From Flavobacterium litorale (lineage in GTDB: Bacteria; Bacteroidota; Bacteroidia; Flavobacteriales; Flavobacteriaceae): a DNA stretch of 64,000 nucleotides. Shown piece after piece: positions 53,862 to 62,775 of the stretch. The notes below the pieces were generated by a model. The model was not told the origin of the DNA. It ran no database searches and worked only from the letters and a program-made list of their open reading frames with translations. The stretch covers positions 1,786,501 through 1,850,500 of the forward strand of contig NZ_CP080429.1 of assembly GCF_019613795.1 (NCBI RefSeq), in the 5' to 3' direction. A program made the translations under genes and the position numbers. How positions within the stretch are numbered: the stretch's first letter is position 1; each line of letters begins with the position of its first letter.

Positions 53862-55394
53862 ATAAGATGGTTTTTTGTTTCCCCCAACATCTATAAATCC
53901 GAAGGCTTTTTGTTTGTTTCGTACCCATGGTTTTTTTCCTACTACGTTACTGGGTACAGTAGCAAAATCATATAAAGTCCAGGATATGAATGCAAGTTGT
54001 TTTTCTTTAAAAATGGCTTGCATTTTCTTATGGTATTCTGCTTGGTCGTCCTCATCATTGCCAAACCAATTCCAAAAACCATTATAGGATGACACTCCAA
54101 ACTCTTGCAATACTACGGGCTTTTTAGTTGCTTTTTGCAATGTATTTTGCTTAGCCGCAAAATGCTTAATATCCTGATAATAATGGTACGAAACAAAATC
54201 GACTAAATTGCTAAGTTCCGTTGCATCATCGGTGTTCGACCATCCTATGGTTACCAAATGATTAGCATCCCATTGTTTTACTAAAGGAATTATATTTTCG
54301 AGCCATGCGGTAACACGTTCCTGTCCTCGGCTTTCAAAATCCAAATCAGGTTCGTTTTTTATATCCCAAGCCAGTATAGCAGGATAATCTTTAAAAGCAG
54401 TTATAATTTTTTCGGCATGGCGGTGCGTAAGCGTCCAGTTGTTAATAGAATAATCGCCGTAAAAATCGAACAAGGTAACTACTACAGCAAGTTGTTTTGT
54501 TTCGGCTAAATCCAATACTTTTTTTAGTTTTTCTACCTTTTCAGGAATAACATCAGCTTTACCAAAATCTTCGTAAGGCACAAATATCCTGATGGTATTT
54601 AATCCCGCATTCCTAATAATATCAAAATCGTTGGCAATGGTATCGGTATTAAATTTATCGCCATACATATCCCAAGGCGAATTTTTAGGGTAATAGTTAA
54701 CACCTTTTATGGTAAAAGGGTTGCCATTTTTTAGTAATTGCTTGCCATGTGTGGTGTATACTTTTTTAGGCTGCGCAATACTATCGTGCATCACGGCTTT
54801 ATCCATACGTTTTATGTGGCGGATGCGCCAAAAACCATCTTCCAGTAGCATTAGTACTTTATAGGTGGCAGTATCTTTTACGGTAGTAATTAGTTTTTTG
54901 TTTTTGAATACCTTTTGGTATTCCACTACATTTTTATCAGTAAATACTACTAATTGCCCATCGGCACTATAAAACTCTAATTCGGGGTGGTGTGTAAGGG
55001 TAGTACCCTCAACACTTGTTTTTTGCTTTTTGTTATAGTCAATAATATTATATAATGCTACTCTGGAGCTATCCGTATAAAAATCGGCTATACCCTCTTT
55101 GGTGTTTGTTTTTAAAGCATTGTTTTTAATGTGCCACGAAAACAAATAATCGTTTTGTATTTCGGCTAAAGTCTGTTCCTCCATAACCCGCCCGGGATTC
55201 TCTAAATTGCCCCATATTACTTTTGGCAGGTAGGTGTTGAGTGTTTCACGCTCCAAGTGTAGCATCGATGTTCGTTCTGCACCCGTATTTAGGTAGCCCA
55301 AAATAGTACTTAACCCAAAAAGCAACGCAATATTAAGTCCAACAAACGAACTAATTAAAAGTACTTTATATATATTTTTATTGTTTACTTGCAT
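53844..55394 (-). CDS. Membrane-anchored clan GH-A glycoside hydrolase
   Basis: 516 aa. N-terminal membrane anchor (residues ~9-30), a ~170-residue accessory domain, then a TIM barrel of GH5/GH2 type starting at GKQLLKNGNPFTIKGVNYYP. Acid/base Glu in WDIKNEPDLDF and nucleophile Glu in VVLQEFGVSSYN are both present. Hydrolases of this kind trim or release polymer in exopolysaccharide loci (PslG and PelA are analogues). Third gene of the minus-strand operon, overlapping the previous gene by 17 bp. Confidence 0.9.
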   Translation of the reverse strand: MQVNNKNIYKVLLISSFVGLNIALLFGLSTILGYLNTGAERTSMLHLERETLNTYLPKVIWGNLENPGRVMEEQTLAEIQNDYLFSWHIKNNALKTNTKEGIADFYTDSSRVALYNIIDYNKKQKTSVEGTTLTHHPELEFYSADGQLVVFTDKNVVEYQKVFKNKKLITTVKDTATYKVLMLLEDGFWRIRHIKRMDKAVMHDSIAQPKKVYTTHGKQLLKNGNPFTIKGVNYYPKNSPWDMYGDKFNTDTIANDFDIIRNAGLNTIRIFVPYEDFGKADVIPEKVEKLKKVLDLAETKQLAVVVTLFDFYGDYSINNWTLTHRHAEKIITAFKDYPAILAWDIKNEPDLDFESRGQERVTAWLENIIPLVKQWDANHLVTIGWSNTDDATELSNLVDFVSYHYYQDIKHFAAKQNTLQKATKKPVVLQEFGVSSYNGFWNWFGNDEDDQAEYHKKMQAIFKEKQLAFISWTLYDFATVPSNVVGKKPWVRNKQKAFGFIDVGGNKKPSYLHITY

Positions 55395-56610
55395 AATGTA
55401 TTTTTTCCGTTGTAATGGTGCTTTCGTAAGCCGTTATCGTAAAATAGTAGGCTGCTGCTTTGTATTCTTCTTCCGACAGTTTAAAGGTTGCTACTCCCTT
55501 GCGGGTGTACTCGCTTAAAGTATCTACCAATTTATCATCATGATATACTTGCAATGTTACCGTAGTACCATCGGGTGCAATTTGGTTCATAAAACTCTTT
55601 ATAGTACCTACGGTAATGGTTCGTTTATCTTCTGAGAATTCGTATTCAATTACAGGTTGTATTGCTTTGTAACTAATGTTTATGGTATTGCTTTCTGCCA
55701 TACCGTTTATGTAGGCTTTTACAGTATATGTTTCTGCTAGTTCGGGACTCAAAATTTCTGCCATAGCAATACCACCTACTGTTGATCCAAAGGTTTTTAG
55801 TATGGTGTTTTTAGATGTTGTAACCACGTACGTAACCGCAGTACCATCGCCTACTGTATTCCCGAATTTATCTTTTATAATGGATGAGGTTAGCGTAGTA
55901 GTTTGATTACCATCAGCAAAGGCATGATTACGACTATAGTCAATTTTAAAATTTACAGGTATGGTAGGATATACATCTGTTTCGGTTTCCTTGGTTTCCA
56001 TACCTAAGCAGGCTACCGATGTTAGTACCTTACCCGCTTTTTCGGGAGAGTAAATACGTTTCCAGCTTATAAAATCTTTGGTAGGTAGGGTTTCAGTACG
56101 TATATCATCTAAAAATTGCCATTTAATAGTGGCAGGTGTACCATCGGGTTTTGGGTTATCGTAAAGGTCGGTCGGTATGGTTACCATCATGGTATAATGC
56201 CCATCGCCTGCAGGCATACTGCGCGGACCCAAATAATTTTCCAGCCGAATATCGTCTTTGGGTATAATCTCAAAAGTACCCTTTTGTATTGTTGTTGCAT
56301 CATTAGTTAATACCCAAGATATTTTACCTGCTTTTTTAGCATAAAAATGAGGTAGGGCAAAAGTTATAGTATCATTCTTAACGTTTGCATCCAGTACTAT
56401 ACTTCCGTAAGAAGATTGTACCCATAATGATGCAGTAGTGTTATTTTTAGCTAAAAATGATAGTTGTATAGCGCTACCTGCTTCGAATACATTTTGTGTT
56501 GTAAGCAATGAGAAATCAGTGTTTTGCTTCTCTCTATTAACCGCAATAAAAGAGAAGAGCAGCACGGAGCAGCTTACTAAAACGAATACTATACGTTGCT
56601 TTTTCTTCAT
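55378..56610 (-). CDS. Exported protein with Ig-like beta domains
   Basis: 410 aa with an uncleaved or cleavable N-terminal hydrophobic segment (RIVFVLVSCSVLLFSFIAVN) and about three Ig-like/bacterial-surface modules (NVFEAGSAIQLSFLAKNN; ADGNQTTTLTSSIIKDKFGN; TPDGT-like turns). No catalytic motif. It overlaps both neighbours by 1 and 17 bp, so it is translationally coupled with the membrane protein and the hydrolase and probably part of the same assembly in the periplasm. Confidence 0.78.
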   Translation of the reverse strand: MKKKQRIVFVLVSCSVLLFSFIAVNREKQNTDFSLLTTQNVFEAGSAIQLSFLAKNNTTASLWVQSSYGSIVLDANVKNDTITFALPHFYAKKAGKISWVLTNDATTIQKGTFEIIPKDDIRLENYLGPRSMPAGDGHYTMMVTIPTDLYDNPKPDGTPATIKWQFLDDIRTETLPTKDFISWKRIYSPEKAGKVLTSVACLGMETKETETDVYPTIPVNFKIDYSRNHAFADGNQTTTLTSSIIKDKFGNTVGDGTAVTYVVTTSKNTILKTFGSTVGGIAMAEILSPELAETYTVKAYINGMAESNTINISYKAIQPVIEYEFSEDKRTITVGTIKSFMNQIAPDGTTVTLQVYHDDKLVDTLSEYTRKGVATFKLSEEEYKAAAYYFTITAYESTITTEKIHYASKQ

Positions 56611-59600
56611 TACTGTGGGTTACCAATAAAGTTATTCAATTCCATTTTTACATACGAGAAGCCTTTGCCGTTTACTTGTTGCAGCCCTGTTTTTTGATGC
56701 GCCTTTATACGTGTTTGTAAAATTGGGCGGGCAAGCTCCTCATTCTCCAAACCGTTTACAAAGCATTTATCTAACGACAAGTTTAGTAAACGATTATCAG
56801 TTAAATTCAATAACGGATAGGTAAAGCGTTGCTTGCGTTGTATGCGTACGCCTTCCTTTACGTAATAATGGTCTATATATATCAATTCTTTATTTTCGTC
56901 ATAATACGATACCAATAATTCGGGTACAGTTACCTCTTGTAAACCAAAATTGTACAGTGTGCCTGTGATTTCGGTACTATTTACTTTTAAATCGGAGATG
57001 CTTACATCCGTATATAAATCTTTAGTGGCTACATTTCCTGCGCTTTGTATGCTAAACGTTTCGGGAATATTTGTAATAGTGGCAGGCGTGTACTCGTTGG
57101 GGTTGAATGTTTCGGGGCGTGCCGATTGTTTATCTAGCCATGCAATAGCCTCAAAGTTTACTTTAAACCCTGTAACCTCTTTAGGGCGTAGTTTGTGTTT
57201 TATTACGTGCTTTGCGTTAAATGTAGCCAAGGTGTTATTGTACTTATCGTATAACGTAGCGGTTACTACTACATCGGCAGGTACATTATCAATATTTTGC
57301 ACTTCGCCAACAATCATATATTCATCATTGTGCTGTATCAGTTTTGCCGAAAGTATTTCGAGCTCAGGCTGTTTCATTACATCTTCATGGTGCGTTTGTT
57401 GGGTAGTTACCCTACGGCGTCCCTGTTTGTAATACGAAGTTCGGTTGTTGCTCAAAAACTGATCGGGCGGAATATCAGGGTCTTTATTTTCGCGTAGCAA
57501 ATACCACTTTCCTTTTATTTTTTCTACACGGTGTAAGTGCTCGGTAGCAATTATCTCTAAAGGGGTTATCCATTTTATTGTAGCTCTTATTTTGGCTTTG
57601 GTACTACTGCTTTCAAGTGTTTCTAGCACAATACCGTCTATTTTTCCATACGAATTTAAAATACCATCGGAAACCGACATTTCCAGCAAAAATTGCGATA
57701 CGGGATAATTTTCATCTGTTTTAATATACGAATGTGCTTTGCTGAATTGTTTAAAATCCAGCGCATCATAATAGGCTTTAACTACATTATTAGCACTTAC
57801 CTGCGATGCGTTGTGCATATAAATAAAATACAGACTTACACCTGTAACGATAACCATTGCAATAACCCAGATTTTATTTACCCATAGCATGGATTTTCTG
57901 AAATTGCGATATACAACGTTATACTTAAAAAAAGCAGGCTGGGGGAGTGCCTTTGTTTTTAATGCTTGCAACCAAATAGACTGTATATTGAGTATAAAGG
58001 CTATTACTACTGTTAATATGGGTATACTACCCCACATTAATTTTAGGTATAATGGTACTTCGTCTTTAGGTAGGGTTTTGGGCAAGGGTTGCACGTTTAA
58101 CTTTTCCCAAACCATAAGCCCGTTTTCCAGTTGGTTTAGCCTGTGCCAACCGCAGAAATAAAGTATGGGGTCGTAAAATTTATCGTTAGAGAAAACATAC
58201 TTTAAATTGTATTTTTCGGGTACGGTTAAAAATTGTTGTAACGAGCCAATACCTTCTAACCCTCTAAACTTGGAATTTTCCAACCGCTCTACAGCACGCG
58301 ATGTTAATTCGGGTAACCTGCGTGCCGAGTGGTAATTACCATCTACCGTCATGGCACGGGTTTGTGCCGATAGTAGTGCCATCTGGTCGCCAAAGCCAAG
58401 TGGCAAAAATCGCCATTTATCGTGTTGGTCTTGGTTTAAAAAGTTAACAACAGGTAGCATATTAATTTTTTGAGGCTGCAACGGACGGAAATAGCCTAAG
58501 GTTACCGTAAAAAATGCCATAAACAAAAACATTCCTATAAATAATGCCCCTACAATACGGTTGTATAACGTTCCGTAACGTTGTTGTAGTGTTGCTTTAA
58601 GGTCACCCTCAAAAAGCCGATAAACCAATTCGCCTATAATGGGCAAACACATTATAGATCCCCATAGGGTAAAACGGTCTAACGTTAGTATATTAAAAGC
58701 AGTATCGCCCAATATGGCTCGTGGTATGGGCGTAGTACCCCCAGTGCCTAGTATGGTAAGCAGGGTTAACGATAATCCGAAAAATAAATACCGTTTACTA
58801 TAATACCTATAAAAAATATAAGGTAGTAAAAATAAGATAATACCCCAAGGTATAATAAAAAACACGAGCCCCGATGAGGTTACCTCTAAAAAGTTATCAC
58901 GGCTACCGTGTGGTATAGGTACTTGCGTAATCGGGTTTTGTTTGGAGTTTACCCAGTACGGAAATATACAAAAGATGATTAAAAATAATGAACTTCCGCC
59001 AAACAGTATAATACGTTTTAATAAACTAAGTAGGGTTTGTATAAACAGCTTTAGCTTAACTTCTTTGTAGCTACTTACCTTGTCGCGGGCAGTATCCAAC
59101 ACCGCCATACCAATTAACGGAAATATAAAAAACACCATCCCGAATATAGGCGTAACATGGTGCGAGGTTACGGTTACCGCTATTAGTGAAAGCGATGTAA
59201 ACAAATACTTTTTTTTGCCTGAGCGTAACCAAAGGTAAATTTCGGGTATGGCGTGCATAAGTACCGATATGCCTATAATACTGGGCAATTGCCCAAACAA
59301 ATGCAGGGTTTCCATAAAGGAAGAGGAGAATACTGCAAACAACGCAGCATAGCCCGCCACAGTTCTGTTACCTGTTATAGTAACCGTAAACCTAAAAACA
59401 CCTGTTATAAATAACAGTACACCAATTATGGCTACCGCAAACATTCCGAATTTTAAGCCTCCTATGTATGAGAACAGCCCAATAGCCTGATGTACCAATG
59501 GCGGATAGCCCATAACAGTAAAGCCTGTGTACCAACTATAGTTCCAAGGTTCCCACCAGCTTGTGGCATAGTGGTTGCCAAAAAACATGTGTATTAAGGC

Positions 59601-59699
59601 ATCGTAGGTGTTCTCTAAGGTAAAGAGTATTAATACCCCATGAAATACTAACCCGATAACAATTGCGCTTAGTAAGTATTTGTTGGTTTTTTCTTTCAC
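56610..59699 (-). CDS. Large PTPS-related membrane protein with FxLYD domain
   Basis: About 1029 aa. Twelve or more membrane helices in the first ~600 residues, with the GFTVMGYPPLVHQAIGLFSY segment typical of 6-pyruvoyl-tetrahydropterin synthase-related/YfhO-like membrane proteins (GT-C-like). A further helix pair follows, then soluble FxLYD-type domains (EYMIVGEVQNIDNVPADVVV, ISDLKVNSTEITGTLYNFG). I favour the GTG start at 59699 because the direct-repeat element 59761-59791 lies upstream of it; ATGs at 59816 and 59777 would add 39 and 26 Arg-rich residues. Probable polymer synthesis or modification component. Confidence 0.8.
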   Translation of the reverse strand: MKEKTNKYLLSAIVIGLVFHGVLILFTLENTYDALIHMFFGNHYATSWWEPWNYSWYTGFTVMGYPPLVHQAIGLFSYIGGLKFGMFAVAIIGVLLFITGVFRFTVTITGNRTVAGYAALFAVFSSSFMETLHLFGQLPSIIGISVLMHAIPEIYLWLRSGKKKYLFTSLSLIAVTVTSHHVTPIFGMVFFIFPLIGMAVLDTARDKVSSYKEVKLKLFIQTLLSLLKRIILFGGSSLFLIIFCIFPYWVNSKQNPITQVPIPHGSRDNFLEVTSSGLVFFIIPWGIILFLLPYIFYRYYSKRYLFFGLSLTLLTILGTGGTTPIPRAILGDTAFNILTLDRFTLWGSIMCLPIIGELVYRLFEGDLKATLQQRYGTLYNRIVGALFIGMFLFMAFFTVTLGYFRPLQPQKINMLPVVNFLNQDQHDKWRFLPLGFGDQMALLSAQTRAMTVDGNYHSARRLPELTSRAVERLENSKFRGLEGIGSLQQFLTVPEKYNLKYVFSNDKFYDPILYFCGWHRLNQLENGLMVWEKLNVQPLPKTLPKDEVPLYLKLMWGSIPILTVVIAFILNIQSIWLQALKTKALPQPAFFKYNVVYRNFRKSMLWVNKIWVIAMVIVTGVSLYFIYMHNASQVSANNVVKAYYDALDFKQFSKAHSYIKTDENYPVSQFLLEMSVSDGILNSYGKIDGIVLETLESSSTKAKIRATIKWITPLEIIATEHLHRVEKIKGKWYLLRENKDPDIPPDQFLSNNRTSYYKQGRRRVTTQQTHHEDVMKQPELEILSAKLIQHNDEYMIVGEVQNIDNVPADVVVTATLYDKYNNTLATFNAKHVIKHKLRPKEVTGFKVNFEAIAWLDKQSARPETFNPNEYTPATITNIPETFSIQSAGNVATKDLYTDVSISDLKVNSTEITGTLYNFGLQEVTVPELLVSYYDENKELIYIDHYYVKEGVRIQRKQRFTYPLLNLTDNRLLNLSLDKCFVNGLENEELARPILQTRIKAHQKTGLQQVNGKGFSYVKMELNNFIGNPQ

Positions 59700-59760
59700 A
59701 TTATAATAATCTGATAAAGTAAAGATACTAAATATAGTATGTGGAGCTGAAATGTCACGT

Positions 59761-59791
59761 CTAAAGAATATTGCCATTCGTCGATACAAAA
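59761..59791 (+). promoter_or_regulatory. LytTR-type direct-repeat element before the receiver-glycosyltransferase
   Basis: CTAAAGAATA, spacer TTGCCATTCGT, CGATACAAAA, repeats 21 bp apart. Its end is 45 bp from the start of the -7 element TATATTTG (59836-59843) of the gene at 59877, exactly as at 48856. Confidence 0.6.
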
Positions 59792-59876
59792 CAGGTTGTA
59801 ATCTAAATATGCTCATAAACTACTGTTACCCAGTCTATATTTGTATCAGAAATCATAACTAAAAAATACCAACATC

Positions 59877-61058
59877 ATGAGAATATTAATTGTAGACGAC
59901 CAAGAGTTAGTACTCTTGTCTTTAGAAAAGGCACTTACCGACCAAGGATATGAAGTACAAAGTGCTAAAAATGTGATTAGTGCGATAGAAGTAGTTGACT
60001 TTTTTCTTCCAGACTTAATAATAGCAGATATTAATATGCCTGCTGTAGCTGAAGGGAGATGCGTGTATGACGATGTTACTTTTGATGAAAAAGCACCAGG
60101 ACTGGATTTAATTCACTACTTGAGAAACGTACGAAATGACAATACGCCGATGATGATATTATCGGGTAATTTGGATGAGGAAATTATAGAACGAGGTTTT
60201 GAGTTGGGTGCTAACGACTATATGAAGAAGCCTTTAAGTTTAAACGAAATAGTTATTCGTGTTAAACGATTAATAGGCGGTGGTAGCACAGCTAAAAATA
60301 CAGAAACAAAAGAAAAATTTATACAAGATACTTGTGTTGGGGTAGTAATACCGTGCTATAACGAGGAAGAACGTTTATTGAGTGATGATTTTAAACGTTT
60401 TGTAAACAAAAACTTAGGCTACCATTTATGTTTTGTAAACGATGGTAGTACCGATAACACCCTCCAGGTATTAAAAGAATTACGTAAAGGCAACGAAGAC
60501 CACATAAGTATATACGATTGTGAGCAGAATGGTGGAAAAGCTGAGGCGGTACGTTTGGGAATGCTACATCTTTCAGAACAAAGCCAGTTTGATTACATTG
60601 GTTTTTTAGATGCGGACTTGTCTACTGATTTTGCTGATTTTCATGAATTAGTAAAAACAATTTCAAACTCAGATTATCAAATAGTTAGTGGTTCGCGTAT
60701 TGCCCGAGTGGGTGCAAATATAACAAAAGAGTCTGCCCGAAAAATAATAAGCCAAACCATAAACCTTATTATCAGAAAAACATTGGGTATGCCTTTTAGA
60801 GATACACAGTGTGGCGCAAAAATTATGACAAGAAGGGTGGTAAACCACACATTTCAAAGAAAGTTTTTAACCAAATGGCTTTTTGATGTAGAGATATTTA
60901 TGCGCATGCGTAACCTGTACGGTTTAAAAGAAGCACAAGACATGTTGTGCGAAAAACCATTAAACCGTTGGATACATGCCGATGGCTCTAAACTATCGTT
61001 TAGAGACTCATTAAAAATTGTTGGACAAATAGGGCAAATAGCCCTTCATTATAGATAA
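59877..61058 (+). CDS. Response receiver fused to a GT2 glycosyltransferase
   Basis: 393 aa. Receiver domain (residues ~1-140: LIVDDQELVL, phosphorylation site IIADINMPA, Lys in YMKKPLSLNE). It has an insertion after the Asp loop (VAEGRCVYDDVTFDEKAPGL). The family 2 glycosyltransferase (residues ~155-393) has VVIPCYNEEERL, LCFVNDGSTDNT, FLDADLST and the acceptor segment DTQCGAKIMTR, of the DPM1/polyprenyl-phosphate type. No membrane helix. Phosphorylation may switch glycosyl transfer on or off. Divergent from the membrane-protein operon. Confidence 0.94.
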   Translation: MRILIVDDQELVLLSLEKALTDQGYEVQSAKNVISAIEVVDFFLPDLIIADINMPAVAEGRCVYDDVTFDEKAPGLDLIHYLRNVRNDNTPMMILSGNLDEEIIERGFELGANDYMKKPLSLNEIVIRVKRLIGGGSTAKNTETKEKFIQDTCVGVVIPCYNEEERLLSDDFKRFVNKNLGYHLCFVNDGSTDNTLQVLKELRKGNEDHISIYDCEQNGGKAEAVRLGMLHLSEQSQFDYIGFLDADLSTDFADFHELVKTISNSDYQIVSGSRIARVGANITKESARKIISQTINLIIRKTLGMPFRDTQCGAKIMTRRVVNHTFQRKFLTKWLFDVEIFMRMRNLYGLKEAQDMLCEKPLNRWIHADGSKLSFRDSLKIVGQIGQIALHYR

Positions 61059-61093
61059 TATTTTCATGATTAGTTTTTTTAGTTGGATTGGAG

Positions 61094-61118
61094 AACGCCT
61101 GGCTGGTAACCAGGCGTT
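61094..61118 (+). terminator. Terminator of the receiver-glycosyltransferase gene
   Basis: AACGCCTGG / CCAGGCGTT stem (9 bp, 7-nt loop) followed by TTCTGTTTT, 35 bp after the stop. Confidence 0.85.
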
Positions 61119-61172
61119 TTCTGTTTTAGGAAATAAAGTTACCTTTAGCAAGGTATAGGGGGGCAGAAGTAT

Positions 61173-62375
61173 TTAGTTTAAGCCAATTAGTTGCGGACCA
61201 AATTCCTCATAAAAAATATTCTCTTTATTTACATTCAGCGCTATAAGCGATTGGTATTGTGCTTTAATAAACAATTCAGGACCACAAATGTAGTAGCTGG
61301 CATTTTCCAGTAATATAGTGTCTTTATGAGCATGAAGGTCTACCCGTCCAGAAATAGCATTTTTTGCTACGGTATGATCTTGGTCATAAAAAACAAGGCT
61401 CTCAAGCCAATGTGCATCACTGTTTAGTTGGGCAACTTCATCTTTAAATGCGTGTACCGCTTCATTTCTGCAGCCATGCACCCAAACTGTTTTATTTTTT
61501 CGATTATTATTTTTAACCGTGTGTAGCATAGATAGCATTGGTGTAAGTCCTATTCCTCCGCTTATTAATACTACTGGATGCTCTGTATTTTCTTTTAATT
61601 TAAATAAGCCCATTGGAGGAGATACATTTATAACGTCGCCTGCCTTAGCCATGTGTAGCTGATTTGATACCATTCCTTCAGGATTTGTTTCAGTATTTGC
61701 TTCCCGCTTAACAGATATCCTGTAATACTCCCCATTAAAGGAATCCGACAGGCTATATTGTCTGGGTTGTACAATCCCAAGATCATTTACAAATACCTGC
61801 ACGCTTAAAAACTGTCCTGGTGCAAAATCAGCTATTGCTTTCCCGTCTTCAGGATATAAGTAAAATGATTTTACTTCTGCCGATTCTTCTGTAATTTTGC
61901 CTATTTTAAATTTTCTCCAGCCAATCCAACCGCCAGTTTTGTTTTTATTTTCGTTGTACATATCCGTCTCCAGTCCTGTCATAATATCAGCTAACTCAAA
62001 GTAAGCAATTTTCCATGCCTCCAGTATTTCGGGTGTAGCTGCATCGCCCAGAACTTCATCAATAGAGGCCAATAGATGAGTTCCTACAATAGAGTACTGC
62101 TCGGGTAATACATTAAGGCTTACATGCTTATTGCCTATACCTTTTAAAATATTCAGTAGTACGCTCGGGTTTTCTATATTTTCAGCATAAGAAAGTACTG
62201 TACTAGCTAAGGCTGATTTTTGCCGCCCGTTTGCCTGATTTCCCATATTAAAGATTTCCTTAAGCTCTGGATGGTGTTCAAACATTCTTTTGTAAAGATA
62301 ATTTGTAAGTACTTCGCCACTAGTTCTTAATAAGGGTACGGTAGCTGTAATTAGTTCTTTTTGTTGAGTATTCAT
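61173..62375 (-). CDS. hmp: Flavohemoglobin (NO dioxygenase)
   Basis: Detoxifies NO to nitrate. The globin domain (1-~140) has LKEIFNMGNQANGRQKSALA and the proximal-His region GNKHVSLNVLPEQYSIV. The FAD domain has RQYSLSDSF, and the NAD domain has VVLISGGIGLTPMLSML and YYICGPELFIKAQ. 400 aa, normal. Follows a small membrane protein gene by 17 bp, and the pair lies behind the FNR-type box at 62740. Confidence 0.97.
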   Translation of the reverse strand: MNTQQKELITATVPLLRTSGEVLTNYLYKRMFEHHPELKEIFNMGNQANGRQKSALASTVLSYAENIENPSVLLNILKGIGNKHVSLNVLPEQYSIVGTHLLASIDEVLGDAATPEILEAWKIAYFELADIMTGLETDMYNENKNKTGGWIGWRKFKIGKITEESAEVKSFYLYPEDGKAIADFAPGQFLSVQVFVNDLGIVQPRQYSLSDSFNGEYYRISVKREANTETNPEGMVSNQLHMAKAGDVINVSPPMGLFKLKENTEHPVVLISGGIGLTPMLSMLHTVKNNNRKNKTVWVHGCRNEAVHAFKDEVAQLNSDAHWLESLVFYDQDHTVAKNAISGRVDLHAHKDTILLENASYYICGPELFIKAQYQSLIALNVNKENIFYEEFGPQLIGLN

Positions 62376-62392
62376 AAGTTTAAAAATGATAT

Positions 62393-62680
62393 TTATAAGA
62401 ATAAAGCGTTAATAATAATTAATAGGGTACTGGCAAACACACTTAGTAGCAGAAGATTAAAAATGGTTTTGGCAGATTGTTGTGAAAGCACGGCACCGTT
62501 GAAGATCATGCATAGGATTACTACAATAAAAAGCTGTACCATTTGCATGGGATTTACCCCATTTATAAGAATGTACATTGCAGCGGCAGAGCCCAGACAG
62601 CTTTGAAAAAGTATACTTAATGTTGCATACCCTATAAGACCTTCAGAATAAATTTTTAGATATTTTTGGTATATTTTCAT
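62393..62680 (-). CDS. Small membrane protein co-transcribed with hmp
   Basis: About 95 aa with three hydrophobic helices (YATLSILFQSCLGSAAAMYI; QLFIVVILCMIFNGAV; LLLLSVFASTLLIIINALFL). No recognised family. I prefer the ATG at 62680 (MKIYQKYLK) over that at 62722, because the latter is only 6 bp past the -7 element. Linked to NO defence only by position. Confidence 0.7.
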   Translation of the reverse strand: MKIYQKYLKIYSEGLIGYATLSILFQSCLGSAAAMYILINGVNPMQMVQLFIVVILCMIFNGAVLSQQSAKTIFNLLLLSVFASTLLIIINALFL

Positions 62681-62739
62681 TTTGAAGTATTGTTTTAAAA
62701 TAATACTCCAAAAGTATTTCATGAAAGCACCATTAGTTT

Positions 62740-62753
62740 ATGATGTATGTCAT
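62740..62753 (-). promoter_or_regulatory. FNR-type box of the hmp operon
   Basis: ATGATGTATGTCAT fits ATGAYnnnnRTCAT. On the minus strand a full -7 element TACTTTTG (62709-62716) ends 37.5 bp from the box centre, within 1 bp of the spacing seen at the cco and hemN promoters. Confidence 0.7.
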
Positions 62754-62775
62754 CAAAAAAATGATCGGAAAATTT

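Noticed and set aside
62386..62399. ATGATATTTATAAG between the small membrane gene and hmp as a second FNR-type box
   Set aside because: Only the left half-site matches, and the sequence overlaps the preceding gene's stop codon.
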